Source of the DNA: Callorhinus ursinus
Lineage: Eukaryota > Chordata > Mammalia > Carnivora > Otariidae
Length of the DNA: 64,000 nt
NCBI RefSeq assembly: GCF_003265705.1
Contig: NW_020313285.1
Span: 13,649,280 to 13,713,279 of the forward strand
Direction: 5' to 3'
This document shows positions 40,203 through 52,055 of this stretch, in pieces (the first letter of the stretch is position 1; each line of letters starts with the position of its first letter). Both the position numbers and the translations under genes were made by a program. A model generated the notes under the pieces. That model had not been told where the DNA came from and did no database searches. It was given only the letters and a program-made list of their open reading frames with translations.

Positions 40203-40552
40203 TTTTTAATTTTTTTGAAGATTTTTTTAAAGATTTTATTTATTTATTTGAGAGAATGAGAGAGAGAGAGAGCATGAGAGGGGGGAGGGTCAGAGGGAGA
40301 AGCAGACTCCCCGCCGAGCAGGGAGCCCGATGCGGGACTCGATCCTGGGACTCCAGGATCATGACCTGAGCCGAAGGCAGTCGCTTAACCAACTGAGCCA
40401 CCCAGGTGCCCTAATTTTTTGAAGATTTTACTTATTTATTTGGGGGAGAGGGGGAGACGGAGAAGGAGAAAAAATCTGACGCAACTGTGAGATCACAACC
40501 TGAGTGGAAACCGAGAGTCGGATGCTTAACCTACTGAGCCACCCAGGTGCCC
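40203..40552 (-). mobile_element. Outer Can-SINE of a nested pair
   Basis: Target duplication TCTAGGTCATTT at 40189-40200 and 40553-40564 brackets the whole block. The outer SINE head (GAGCCACCCAGGTGCCC) is at its right end, near 40536-40552. Its A/T-rich tail is split by a second SINE. Confidence 0.85.
40227..40410 (-). mobile_element. Inner Can-SINE inserted in the tail of another Can-SINE
   Basis: A complete reverse SINE flanked by TAATTTTTTTGAAGATTTT on the left (40208-40226) and the nearly identical CTAATTTTTTGAAGATTTT on the right (40411-40429), which is the duplicated tail of the outer SINE. Confidence 0.85.
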
Positions 40553-40564
40553 TCTAGGTCATTT

Positions 40565-41724
40565 TAAAGGCAAGATGGGCTGATGGCTTGTCCTCTATTT
40601 TTCAGTAGTTTATTTCTCCCCGCCCCCATTTTTATTAAGTGTTTTAGTTCCAGTAGAGTTCACAGTGTTACATAACTTTTATCCTTTAAAAGAGAATTTT
40701 AAATGAATGCAGTTGCCTTCTCAAGATGGCTGATTTTGTTCACCCTACAATAAGGACAGACAGAGGTGAACTGGTAAGTTCAGGGAAAAACAAGGTGATG
40801 TATATCTCTAACTAGTGTGTGTGTTTTCTGTCAAGGAATCACACTTAGAAGTTAGCTGACAAAGACGACTGGGTGTGGTTGAAAGTTCATCGACAGCCGA
40901 AGAAGGACTCAGAGAGGAGACAGAATACATCTAAACAAGGTGCACTTGAAACAGGCACTACTCAGACCACAAAATGGTCATTTTCTAAGCCTACCTGAGT
41001 TAATCTCATAGAAGCGAGAATGATAATAAAGTGTATTTAAGGGTCACATAATGAAAAAATATGCCAAATACTCATGCTTAGAATGTGTATTTCTTTCATC
41101 AAATGTATTAACTTACACAGCAACTATATTTTTCACTCTCATTTAAACTAATGACTCCCCCTCCCCCATACATAATGACCAAATACACCTTTGATGACTT
41201 TAGGCTTATCTCAAGGCTGAAGGAATGTGACCACAACATAATTAAAATCTTTTATTGGACAAAACCCTGTAATATAAAAAGGCAAACAACTAGGGAAAAT
41301 TCTACAACATTTAATTAAGAAACTTAACATTCTTAGGTAAAGACTTTTCCATTAGAAATTGAGGCAAATAGGAAATTATCAGGCATGTACCAACAAAGAA
41401 TGCAAATGACGGGGTCATGAAAAAAAAAGTTCAGAAATTAATCCTCAAAAATTACAAGTAAAATACAGGAAGCTACCACTGTTCACAATACTTCCAAAAG
41501 CAAACAAATAAAGTGGCCATTTCCTACAGTTTTTGAGTGTAAATTGGTACAAATTTCCAGAGGGCAGATGGTAAAATAAAAAATACACATTAATACTAGT
41601 TAATACATGTTCTTGAAATTCAAAAGAACAATTTCTCATTCCTGTTATTTATTAGGGAAGAAACATGGATGGATATAAATGGTTGAGAGGAAATTTGTCA
41701 GAATAGCCATTAGTTATCATTGAC
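40565..41724. other. Intergenic, nothing assigned
   Basis: AT-rich sequence with no named repeat or gene. Confidence 0.45.
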
Positions 41725-41865
41725 TTTTGAGTCACATTAAACAAGTATTTATTGACTAGCCAGTTTGACTATTGCCAAAGTCCTGTATATACAGCATTGC
41801 CTCAAGCAAAAATCCCTGCTTTTAGCACTTACATTCTAGTTGAGGCTGATATTTAGTGTCTTGTG
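41725..41865 (-). repeat. L2 3' end fragment
   Basis: AAACAAGTATTTATTGACTA, then AATCCCTGCTTTTAGCACTT and ACATTCTAGTTGAG match reversed L2 3' sequence. Confidence 0.65.
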
Positions 41866-42399
41866 TTTTATTCCATATGGTTTTCATTATTTACCCTTTT
41901 TTTTTTTCTCCTAACACAACGTGCTTTCTTACGTGATCAGAGATCAGGTTATTTAGCTTACTCTCTTGAAAAAAAAAAAATGAACATCTGTTCTTTTTAA
42001 GTATTATCAGTCTGCGATGGTTTGACTAAGATAGTTCTCCGCCTTGTCCCATTAAGAGTTTGGGTATGTTACATATTGAAAGCCCCCGGCTGTATACAAA
42101 AATGCATGCCTGTCTCTTAACTCTTTTATGCATAGCCATCATCCTGTCGAGCTAGTAATAGACTTTCTGAACATCATTTTTCCAAATGTCTCCTGACAAG
42201 GAAATACTGTGAGAATGTGGGGGATGAGAGCACCTGTGAAGAGGCTTTCTTTCCACCACGGATGCCCCTGGATTCTAACAGAATCCTGAGCTGTGCCTGA
42301 CATTTCTACCACTCTGAACTGACGCTCCATCTTCTGGGTAGTGGGGAGGAAGAAATGGGTTTCTTCAGGGGTAGGTGCTGCGTGGTTGCATGATTACCC

Positions 42400-42565
42400 G
42401 TTCCACCTGAGTGGTCGTTGTTGGTCTGGGCATCGGAATGACCTGGGGCGGTTCATGTGAAGCAGATTTTCAGGCCCAAGAGATTGTGATTCTGTAAGCT
42501 TGGAATTGGGCCAAACCTTGATTTTTATCAGGCTGTCTGAAGTGGTTCTGATGGCAGTGGCTACA
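42400..42565 (+). mobile_element. MER5A-type hAT fragment
   Basis: CTGGGCATCGGAATGACCTGG, AAGCAGATTTTCAGGCCC and ATTGTGATTCTGTAAGCTTGG are in MER5A order. Termini are degraded. Confidence 0.6.
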
Positions 42566-42645
42566 TCATAAAAACACTGAGAATAAGCACCCTGGGGCTT
42601 GAAGCATATGTACCAGGAAACGTGAAGGGGTGAAATTGTCTCCAA

Positions 42646-42956
42646 TATATGTTAAAAAAAAAAAAAAAGGAAAAAGAAGATAGTAGGAGGGGAAGAATGA
42701 AGGGGGGGAAATTGGAGGGGGAGACGAACCATGAAAGACTATGGACTCTGAGAAACAAACTGAGGGTTCTAGAGGGGAGGGGGGCAGGGGGATGGGTTAG
42801 CCTGGTGATGGGTATTAAAGAGGGCACGTTCTGCGTGGAGCACTGGGTGTTATGCACAAACAATGAATCGTGGAACACTACATCCAAAACTAATGATGTA
42901 ATGTATGGTGATTAACACAACAATAAAAATAAAAAAATAAAAAAAACAAAACAAAA
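42646..42956 (+). mobile_element. Carnivore L1 3' end, 5'-truncated, recent
   Basis: A purine-rich stretch is followed by AGACTATGGACTCTGAGAAA, GGTGATGGGTATTAAAGAGG, GAGCACTGGGTGTTATGCAC and an A-rich tail with AATAAAAATAAAAAAATAAA, the 3' UTR of carnivore L1. A perfect 14-base target duplication GAAATTGTCTCCAA lies at 42632-42645 and 42957-42970. It is non-coding because of truncation. Confidence 0.88.
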
Positions 42957-43636
42957 GAAATTGTCTCCAAGCTTCTCTACCTCCAGCCTGGCTCGCAGTA
43001 GCTTGCAAAGTCTGCACAATTAAATGCCTAGCGTTTCTTACAGGTCAGTTTGAGGAGCTCTGCTTTCCTGTCGATGGAAAGGGCTGGGTCACCTTGAGCA
43101 TGAACAGTTGTTTTCTTGGCAGGTTTTCCTATTTAGTAGTGGTGTCTCAACCTGGAGCCGGCCATCCTCCAGGGGAGGCCTCTTTCAGGCTGAAGAGTTT
43201 TCCAGATACCTTTGTAGGGCAAATACTAACCTGAGAAATGAATAGCTAGTTCTAGGAGAATGTTTTCCAGTTGGAAGTTTCACAGCAAAAGGGGATTTTT
43301 CGCTTTCCGGTTAGCAGAACACATTTCCATTGGATTCAACATCAGAATGAACACATGAAAATTAAACACTCACATAGAGCTTAGGGATTCTTAAATGTGT
43401 ATGTACATCCTGGGGATCTTCTGCCAGTTTAAGGTGTATTTTTAAATCAACTTAAATGGTGATACCTCATGCATGGTCATGCCCTAACACTGGATAAAAT
43501 CTATGAAGTAGATTTAGGTGGTCCCTACCTGTGGCTTGCTGATAATGCTTTACCTGGTAAAGTGTTGGTTTTATTACCTTCTGCTGGAAATAGGGCCTCC
43601 AGTTCTTTCCTATGTGAGCTCAAACCAGCTTGTCTT

Positions 43637-43748
43637 TTTTTTTTTTTTTTTTTTTTTAAAGTAAGCTCTACACCCAACGTGGGGCCTGAACTCAGGACCT
43701 TGAGTTTAAGAGTCTCCTGCTCTGCGGAACTGAGCCAGGCAGGTGCCC
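43637..43748 (-). mobile_element. Short Can-SINE (tRNA-like body with long T/A tail)
   Basis: A T-run of over 20 bases is followed by AAGTAAGCTCTACACCCAAC, CTGAACTCAGGACC and GAGCCAGGCAGGTGCCC. The shorter form lacks the CT-rich region. Flanks CAAACCAGCTTGTCT and CACACCAGCCTGTCT form a diverged duplication. Confidence 0.82.
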
Positions 43749-43749
43749 C

Positions 43750-44954
43750 ACACCAGCCTGTCTCAGCTGCTAACAGTAACTTCCAAACAGAAGCGAATGT
43801 TTTACTTCTTCCTGTGATTTTTGGCATTTTGTAGATGGGTATTACACTGTTCAGGAAGGATGTTAAACATGAGCAACAGTTCAGAAAACATTGGTTGGGG
43901 GCTTTGGGGTTTTCTCTGAGATAAAAATCCCTGAGATTATTCTTTCCCCCTGTGAAACCACCCCACCCACCTTTGATATTTCATCCTCAGTATTGTGATA
44001 ATATGGTTGTCACAAAAATATCTTCCTAATCATAGAACTAAAATGTGCCTCCAAATAAATGTTTGTTACTTCTATTTTCCTTTTACAGTTTCCTAAAGCA
44101 AAATAAACACAGGAAGATGCATCTATATGAAATCCTATGAATAGATAACGTGTGCCTGGACATTTACCCATATTTCCTATAAATGGCCATAAAAATGGAA
44201 ATTACTTTCAAGTAATGGCTTTTCCATGAACTGGCTATACTGTACAAGACTGGTGTGTGTTGTCTTGTATCCTGGAGACTTAGGACAATGGAGTTGTACG
44301 TATCGTGTTGAGAATATGTGCTACTGTACAAAGAGCAAGAAAACAGCTGTACTAGCTAATGAAACAGTGCAGATGTGTTTTGTCAACTCACCAGGTATTG
44401 GAACACTTAAGTGTAGTTAGTGGATTTTTAGTCTTGAAAGAGTTTTGTTTTTGTTTCATTTTGAGTGTCTATAGATGAGAAGGTGAAGGAAGAGATAGGC
44501 CACTTTTTTTAAAAAAACAGATGTAATTAAAACTTCTTAATTCAGAGCTTAATGTGTTGCCTGGCTTGACGTAGGGCCTCATAGGTGTTTGTTGATTGAT
44601 TCAGGAAGTGTTAGGTATCCTACAGACCCTACAATGGCCGAGTGGAAAGTACACTGGGTTAAGTCTTGTCCCTGGCAGGCTCTGTGAGACCAAGACATTC
44701 GTTTCCCCCAGACTGAGATTCTCATCAAATCATAAATTTACCCAGCTCGCAATTACTCAGTTCTAAAATTCCATAGTTGATGGAGAAATCACATTGCCCT
44801 CTTTCACAGATGGAGGATCGGGGACCCGGATGGGTCGGCGGATTGGCTTTAAGTAACTGGGAGCAAAACTTACTGATTCTCATCCCAGCTCTTAAGTATA
44901 TACTTAGGCTTAACAGCCCTTAGAGGTCTATAAAGTGTAGCAGGATGCCGATAT
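43750..44954. other. Intergenic, nothing assigned
   Basis: No gene or clear repeat. A 64-codon plus frame at 44226-44420 has no recognisable motif. Confidence 0.45.
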
Positions 44955-45075
44955 TTCGGAGCTGACATTTTAACCCCTCCATGACTCTGTGTGGATGGAA
45001 TTTAATAATACCCATTTAACAGGTGGGGACACTGAGGATTAGAGAAGTGACTGTCTCAAGGACCTATATTTTGTA
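44955..45075 (-). repeat. MIR fragment
   Basis: TTTAATAATACCCATTTAAC, then GGTGGGGACACTGAGGATTAG and AGTGACTGTCTCAAGG match reversed MIR. Confidence 0.65.
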
Positions 45076-45879
45076 GGAGTAGAAGCACTTTCCTTTTTTG
45101 CTCATCATGATGTTGCTTCTTGGGGATATTCAGTTTTCCTAGGTCTCTATCAGAATCATGGATACAGTTGCTTTTATTGGAGATGTTTTGGTTTTCCCTT
45201 TTTAATCTTTTGGAAATAGTGAACTTCCATCTGATTGTGAAACTTGAGGAGAGTTATCTAACTAGACACGTCAAGTAGGAAACAAAAAGGATTAAAAAAA
45301 TACATGCATTCCTAGTAGCTAAAATTAATAGGCTTTACCATTCTGGATTTATTTTTAACCTGACATTATAGTTTGTGAATATAATCTGAAACTGTCCATC
45401 AGTGGGGGTTTTTACTTGGGAACAAAAAGCTGATAAGTTGACATAATATTCTAAATTTAAAATAATGGCTTAGGAGAACGAATAGGAAAGTTTGCAAATT
45501 AAAGTCCAAAGTTCAAGAAGCCAGGGTGTTGAAAGGTAGTAAGTTGTTAAGTGAGGCTCATTCTCACCTTCATGTGATAATTTCTCTTTTCCTCCAAAAG
45601 ATACTCTGTTGAACCACAGATCTCACTGGGGGGAAAAAAAAGTCCCGATGTAGCAAGAGGCCTTGGGAAGGGAAAAAAGACACTGAAGTTTTGCTTCCAA
45701 ATGATGAAGACTTGGAACCACTGTGAGGCAGAACAGACATGCTTTCATAACCATGCTTGGGAACTGATTTACTTGAATAATACGGGTGGAGCTAGTTTCC
45801 TTGTGATCCCAGCCATATGTACCAGAACAGATGATATTTCACCCTTGAAAATGAAAATGCATCCATGGCATTTAGACTA

Positions 45880-46005
45880 AGAAACAGAGTGTTGAGTTAA
45901 TACTCTGATTTTACTGTTGAGGAAACCAAGGTTTAGGGAGATGAGTGGACTTGTCCATGCTTTCACACACAGGTGCCAAGTCAGACTCCAAACCCTCCCT
46001 TCCTG
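45880..46005 (-). repeat. MIR fragment
   Basis: GTTGAGGAAACCAAGGTTTAG, ACTTGTCCATGC and CACACAGGTGCCAAGTCAG match reversed MIR. Confidence 0.65.
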
Positions 46006-47089
46006 AGCCTCTATTACTAAAATAAACTGTGTTCATTGGTAAAGTAATCAGTAGACAGTAAATAGATTTCTGGGATAGTTGTACATGGGACATTTGCACA
46101 ATCGACAAGGTGGCATTTCTCTGTCCAAGATCAAGAATGTATAATCACACAGGTCGTAGGGGCCATTCACAGTTGGCAGAATGAGATGAGTTGTGATAGA
46201 AACATGTGAAACAAAGTTGGAATTTTTCAGTCAAGACCAGTAGCAGCCCAGCTTTGGGACTAGCAAGTACGTGTTGGAGGAGGTCATCAAGAGGACATGC
46301 CTGACTCTACAGCTGGATCTGGACAATCGGAAGCCCCTCGTCCCCTCCCTGTCCTTGGAATGGAGTTCCAGCACTGTTGTCATAGTGAGAGCCCTTGCAG
46401 GGATGTAACCTTGAGAGAGTAAGGTATTGAGACCCTGATGGTATACCTGACGTGTGCGTGTGTGTGTGTACATGCATACATACATACAAACTGTTAAGAT
46501 TTGGGCAAGTGGATGCGGATACCTCCTCATCTTGGAGCTGCCCAAGGTAAGCCTTGTTCCTTCCCTTGCTTATTAGAACTGCCATCTATCAATCGGAGAT
46601 GGTCTGACTCTTTCTTTGGTCTCTCCTTAACCTCTGTGTATGGGGAACAATGGGTGAACCAACAGTATGATAGAGTATTTTAGGATATAGTTAGCAAAAT
46701 GCCAGCAAGTAGTTTTTTTGGTTTTTGAACCAAATGGCACAAATCTGAGAGACAGGCTTACACACAAAATAGAGTCTCCTTGGCCCATTTACTCAATAAA
46801 ATAGAGCCACTTTTAAACCCCTGAAGGCAAAGAAGTTGTATTCTTTCAAAGATGCTAGAGAGAAGTTACCTTTGATAGCTTGTTCCGGTGTTTGACCTCA
46901 TGTATATTAGGAATTTTTTAAACCCTAAATATCACACGATGAGGTTTAAGCCTGTTTGATTTGTAAAATCCAGGTACTTTGGACTCATTGATTCTGTTCA
47001 TCTTCAGCTTTAGTGCCTTTCCTAAGTCTTCCTTCATACTCTTTTTTTTGCCCTATTTCCTAGAAAAGTTATTCAAGATGTGATTTTTT
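46006..47089. other. Intergenic with a short GT/CATA microsatellite
   Basis: An imperfect (GT)n(CATA)n tract lies at about 46452-46488. Nothing else is recognised. Confidence 0.5.
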
Positions 47090-47990
47090 TTTTTAGAGCA
47101 GTTTTTGGTTTACAACAAAATTGAGCCAGAGATGGAGATTTCCCATATACCCCCTGCCCACACTTATGCACAGCCTGTTCCCCATTACTAATCTCACTTG
47201 CCAGCGTGGTATTGATTTCCTTACTTTTTATCCAGGATGAATCTACATGCATCATCATTACCCAAAGTCTATCGTTTACCTTAGGGTTCCCTCTTGGTGC
47301 TCTACATTTCTTGGCTTTGGACAAATGTTAAATTTTGTAGATACATCATTATAGTATCATACAGAATATTTTCTCAGCCCTAAAAACCATCTGTGGTCTG
47401 CTTCATTATTGCCTGCCCCCACCCCTGCCTCCTCCTGCACATTCACCACCCTGTGGCAACCACTGATGTTTCTGCTTGCATAGTTTTGCCTTTTCCAGAT
47501 TGTAGTAGAGTTGGCATCCTACAGTGTGTCTTGTACTTAGTAATAAGCGTTGAAGTTTCCTCCATGTCTAAACAGGCCAGGATAGCTTTTTCCTTTTTCT
47601 TTTTAAGCACCAAATGACATTGTATTGTCTGGAAGTGGCAGTTTTTTGTTCATTCACCTACTGAAGGACACATGGTTGCTTCCAAGGTCTGGCAAGTACG
47701 AATAAAGCTGCTGTAAACACCACGTGTGGTTTTGTGTAGACATGAATTTTCAGCTCCTTATGGTGACCATAAAGGTGTGCATTTGCTGGATCATATGTGA
47801 GAATATGTTTAGTTCTGTAAAAACCTGGCAAACTGTTTGCCAAAGTGGCTCTCACATTTCACATTCCTACCAGCAGTGAGTGAGAGTTTGTGCGGATGCA
47901 TGCCGTTGGCCCCACGCCCTGGTGTCTCTGTTTTGGTTTTCGGGTCATTCTAATAGGTGTATAATGGTTCCCTTCAAGTCAAATACAAAC
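47090..47990 (-). mobile_element. L1M fragment
   Basis: Clear reversed old L1 order over 900 bases: AGAGCAGTTTTTGGTTTACA, GGAGATTTCCCATATACCCC, TATTGTCTGGAAG, TTCACCTACTGAAGGACACA, AATAAAGCTGCTGTAAACAC and TTCTAATAGGTGTATAATGG. No intact frame. Confidence 0.75.
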
Positions 47991-48559
47991 GGATGTTTAT
48001 TTTCCAGGTTAATTAGATATGCCTGTGATTTTTGGTTCTCTTTGGAAACCACTTGATGTTCTTAAAGGTCTTGGTTTGTCATCTCCTGTAGCTCTGAAGT
48101 TGCTACTTACTCTTTTCCTGCATTCACGCCCTCATCTGCTCAATGTTTAGTGAAAACCTAGTATCCGGTAGGCAGCAGGTTTTATGCTAGAGAGAAAAAG
48201 GTAAATCGGATAATCCCTGGCCTCTATTTAAAATGCAAATTTTAAAACGCAGGTTTGAAAAATGAAATAGTTGAACATGTCTGTTAAAACAATAACACGC
48301 GTGCTCCTTTCTTTCCCACCCCAATTCCTGACCCCAACCCCTTAAAAAAATAAAACAACTTTTTTTGTCCAGAAAAGTATGCATATCCTACCTGAACATC
48401 TAAGTGAATTCACAGAGTGACCGAACTCCTGTAACCAGCCAATTAAGAAACACGACATTACCCATTCTTGAGGAGCACTTTTTGTATTTTGCTTTCCTCC
48501 CTTCTCCTTCCCTTTGAAAGTCAATTCTGTTCTTTTTTTTTTTTTAAACTCTATTCTGT

Positions 48560-48850
48560 TCTGACTTAGCCTTCAATAGGTGACTTTTGTCTGTTTTTGA
48601 AGTTGATACAATTTTTTATCCACTCTAATATCAATGGGCATTTGTGTGGTTTCCACTTTGGGCTGTGATGAATAGGGTTGCTTCAAACAATCATTGTATA
48701 TCTTTTTAGGTGAACATAAGCACAGATTTCCATGAGGCAGATTAGTATGAATGGAATTACTAGGTCTTAAGTAGTCCATTCACAGAGATGTAGTAGAAAC
48801 TGCCAGACTGATTTCCAAAGCAGTTCCATCCCTTTACAAATGACTACAGA
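48560..48850 (-). mobile_element. L1M fragment
   Basis: ATGGGCATTTGTGTGGTTTCC, GGTTGCTTCAAACAATCATTG, GAATGGAATTACTAGGTC and TTTCCAAAGCAGTTCC follow the reversed L1 pattern, probably a separate insertion from 47090-47990. Confidence 0.6.
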
Positions 48851-49054
48851 CAACCTTGTATATGCACTTAACTGCACCCACCCCCTGTTCGCCTTCCTCC
48901 CCAAATGATGGTTACCTCTTCTATTGATTATATATTTATATTACCTATTAATATTCTTAATATTCTTATGCATATCTACTGTCAGCTTTAAGCAATTTCC
49001 CTTGCCTCTCTACTATGTCAGATGTAAATTCTAGTGGCTAACATCAGATCTTTT

Positions 49055-49330
49055 ATTTGAACAAATTTTGGTTTTAGATTTACAGAAATATGGCAAAGAC
49101 TGTACAGTTCTCACTACTCTTACCATCTTACATTATCAGTGTCTACTTGTCACAAATGAGAAACCAACATCGGTACATTTCTAATAACTAAACCCCAGAC
49201 TTTATTTGTATTACACTGATTTCTGTGCTTCTGTCCCTTTCCTGTTTGAGCTTCCAGGACAGGTTACTACAATTGAATTGACTCTTCATGTTTCTTTACT
49301 TTCCTTTGGTTTGTCACAGTTTGCTTATAT
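49055..49330 (-). mobile_element. L1M fragment
   Basis: TTTTGGTTTTAGATTTACAG, AACCAACATCGGTACATTTC and ACTTTATTTGTATTACACTG resemble the reversed L1M pattern also seen at 18700. Confidence 0.5.
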
Positions 49331-49344
49331 TTATTTTATTTTAT

Positions 49345-49540
49345 AGATTTTATAGATGTTATTTATTTACTTATTTGACAGAGTGAGAGAGCACAAGCAG
49401 GCAGAGCAGGGCAGAGGGCGAGGGAGAAGCAGGCTTCCCACTGAACTCGGAGCCCAATGTGGGGTTCAGTTCCAGGACCCCAAGATCATGACCTGAGCCA
49501 AAGGCAGATGCTTCACCAACTGAGCTACCGAGGCACCCCC
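49345..49540 (-). mobile_element. Can-SINE, diverged
   Basis: Reverse SINE with TTATTTACTTATTTGACAGA, GGACCCCAAGATCATGACCT and GAGCTACCGAGGCACCCC. More diverged than most, without a clear target duplication. Confidence 0.85.
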
Positions 49541-50536
49541 TGGTACACACTTTTTAATAATGAGGTGGGCAGGGTTATAAGATGACCCCAAGGTTCCCAC
49601 CCCCTAGTGTATGTATTGTGTATCATCTCTTTGCCTTGAGTGAGAGCAGGGCTTGTGAATATAAGGGGACAGCAATGAAGGTGATGGCACAGTGACCTTT
49701 CCTGTGACAGCACTTTGCCATCTGAGACAGAAGGGAGATTTTCATGGTGGATTTGAAAAAGTAAGCCCTGTGTTTGGAGAACAACAAATCGTTAAGACCT
49801 ATGAGTGGTCTCCAAGAGCTGAGAGATTTTTGTTATAGAGCAATAGACAATAAATGCCCCAAATTCTAGGTAATTAATATAAATACTTAACACAGACACA
49901 TTTTCTTTTTGCTACCAACATAGGCTTCTATGCCTTGTCTGTGGATTGAAGCTAAATGTAGAAAAGTGGTAAGTACTGGACACTGTTGTCATGTATACTC
50001 TACTGCAAAACTTCTCTATGTGCTAGGATTCCATTTCTTATGTTCTAAGCGTACAAGTCAGGGGAATTTTACTTTCTCTTACTCTCCTCAAAAATCAGAG
50101 CATAGTGTAATTCCCTTTAAATTTGGTAAAAAAAAAAATCGGTAAAAATGTTATTTAAAACCCTTGATTTTTCTTAAAAAAATACCTAAATCTGTCCAAA
50201 CTTCCAGTCATTTCTATTTATTGAATAAAATCATGACATTCTCATTGGAAGGCAGACATTTTGAGTGCATTGATTCCTTTTCTAATTTGGACCATTTCAA
50301 TTCTAGGCCTGATGAACAGATTTCAGTTGTGAGGTGCAATATATGCTAAGATAAATCAGAATCTGGGCAGCTTACTCTATTTTAAAAAAGATCTCTTTTC
50401 ATTGTTAAATTATTTGTTTATCAAGATCACTTTTGTTTTTCTTACTCTTCTTTGTTGCTGGGTATTTTCAAATGGCCGATAATCAGTGGCTGTTTGCTCA
50501 AATAAAAGAATTAAAATCCGTGATAACAAAATCTTA
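49541..50536. other. Intergenic, nothing firm
   Basis: The segment 49555-49830 looks like old interspersed-repeat sequence (GGCAGGGTTATAAGATGACC, TGCCTTGAGTGAGAGCAGGG) whose family I cannot name. Confidence 0.4.
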
Positions 50537-50562
50537 AACACACACACACACACACACACACA
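50537..50562. repeat. (CA)n microsatellite
   Basis: About 12 uninterrupted CA units directly upstream of the short SINE at 50577. Confidence 0.95.
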
Positions 50563-50576
50563 AAACCCAAAAACTG

Positions 50577-50683
50577 GGGCAACTGGCTGGCTCCGTTGGG
50601 AGAGCACGCGCCTCTTGATCTGGGGGTTGTGAGTTCGAGCTCCACATTAAGTGTGTTTTTTATGTAAAAATAATAAAATCTTA
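50577..50683 (+). mobile_element. Short tRNA-like Can-SINE
   Basis: GGGGCAACTGGCTGGCTCCG, GGAGAGCACGCGCCTCTTGA and GGGTTGTGAGTTCGAGCTCC keep tRNA-like A- and B-box order. It is followed by AATAATAAAATCTTA. Flanks AAAACCCAAAAACTG and AAAACCCAAAACTG form a target duplication. It lacks the CT-rich 3' part. Confidence 0.85.
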
Positions 50684-51158
50684 TAAAACCCAAAACTGTG
50701 ATGATAGCAAGTATCTGGTATGAGCTTCTCTTCTACATGTACATGTGCTTTACTCATTTGGACTCTCCCCTGAATGAGAAGGCTGAGTGTAATGTCTGTC
50801 TGTCTTGCTCTAAGTCTTGTTGACTAATAGATTGTGTGGTCAGAGCCAGAGAACGGCCTTATAAATGAGGAGTTCCCCAAATGCCAGAATGAGGACTTCT
50901 TTTGGGATATCTGCGCTCACAAAAGGACTATAGCTTTTTCCAGGCAGCTTTTTACAGATCTTTACAAGAAGCTAAATAGTCTTAGGATGAAAGAAGGAGG
51001 TAAGCTGTGTGTACTTGGCGGCGTATTTGCTCCGTAGAAAGACACAAAATGAAAACTTGTGTTTTATTTTGCTCTTCTCTTTCCTGCTCTCTCTGCTCTA
51101 TGCACTGAGCTTTGGCTAGTCTGGGGTCCCACCGGGGAGTTTGGCTTTCATCTCCATT

Positions 51159-51341
51159 CTATTTATTTTTTATTTATTTTTCAAGATTTTATTTGTCAGA
51201 GAGAGAGAGAATGAGCAGGGAGAGCAGCAAGAAGCAGTTTCCCCGCCCAGCAAGGAGCCAAATGTGGGACTCGATCCCAGGACCTGGGATCATGACCCAG
51301 CCAAAGGCAGACGCTTAACTGACTGAGCCCCCCAGGTGCCC
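51159..51341 (-). mobile_element. Can-SINE
   Basis: Reverse SINE with AAGATTTTATTTGTCAGAGA and CTGAGCCCCCCAGGTGCC. Target duplication CTTTCATCTCCATT at 51145-51158 and 51342-51355. Confidence 0.92.
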
Positions 51342-51689
51342 CTTTCATCTCCATTTTAACTCTCCTCGTGGACTTTATTTTCATTAGCCATGTGCTTTGA
51401 CAGTTGCAGGAAATGAGTGGTCCCTAACATCCCGGTGACCACCTACAATTCTTTTTATGCTTACACGTTCATTTATTTTTGTGTTCCTCGACTGTTGCGG
51501 GAAGGAGGAGGAGGGAAGCCTCAGTGCCAGGCGCTTGGCCCAGCCTCAAGGGCCTCCCCTTTCCTGCCCGCCTTCCACTGCCCATTTTGGGCTGCTCATT
51601 AGTTACATGTCTCCATAGCTGTCGTTCTGGTTACCTGCCCGGTAGCCAACGTTTTTGGGCGCGTGGGCTTCTTAAAAGTAGTAGTTGAG

Positions 51690-51790
51690 ATTCTTGGGCT
51701 TCACGCTTGGCTCCCAACGCTGCCTAATGCCCCACTTTAGGAGAATTGCTTAATTTGTACCTCAGCCAGGACACAATCAAGATTAGGACT
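51690..51790 (+). repeat. MIR-like fragment
   Basis: GGCTCCCAACGCTGCCTAAT then AGAATTGCTTAATTTGTACCTCAG follows MIR order. Weak. Confidence 0.45.
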
Positions 51791-51850
51791 GCTGTCTACT
51801 CCATACATTCCTCTGAATAGGACTTGGTTTTCATTGCCACAGCGTTTCTT

Positions 51851-52053
51851 TCTTTTTTTTAAAAAAGATTTTATTTACTTATCTGACAGAGAGACAGCGA
51901 GAGAGGGAACACAAGCAGGGGGAGTGGGAGAGGGAGAAGCAGGCCCCCCCCCCCGCCGAGCAGGGAGCCTGATGCGGGGCTCGATCCTAGGACCCTGGGA
52001 CCATGACCTGAGCCGAAGGCAGACGCTTAACCATCTGAGCCACCCAGGCGCCC
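51851..52053 (-). mobile_element. Can-SINE with C13 homopolymer
   Basis: Reverse SINE with an unusual run of 13 C near 51944-51956 where other copies read CCTCCCGC or CTTCCCGC. Target duplication GCCACAGCGTTTCT / GCCACAGCATTTCT. Confidence 0.92.
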
Positions 52054-52055
52054 CT

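Noticed and set aside
50537..50683. Possible functional tRNA gene at 50577-50650
   Set aside because: The tRNA-like boxes belong to a Can-SINE: the GGGGC head, the A-rich tail and flanking duplications identify a retroposon. The expected tRNA cloverleaf is not intact.
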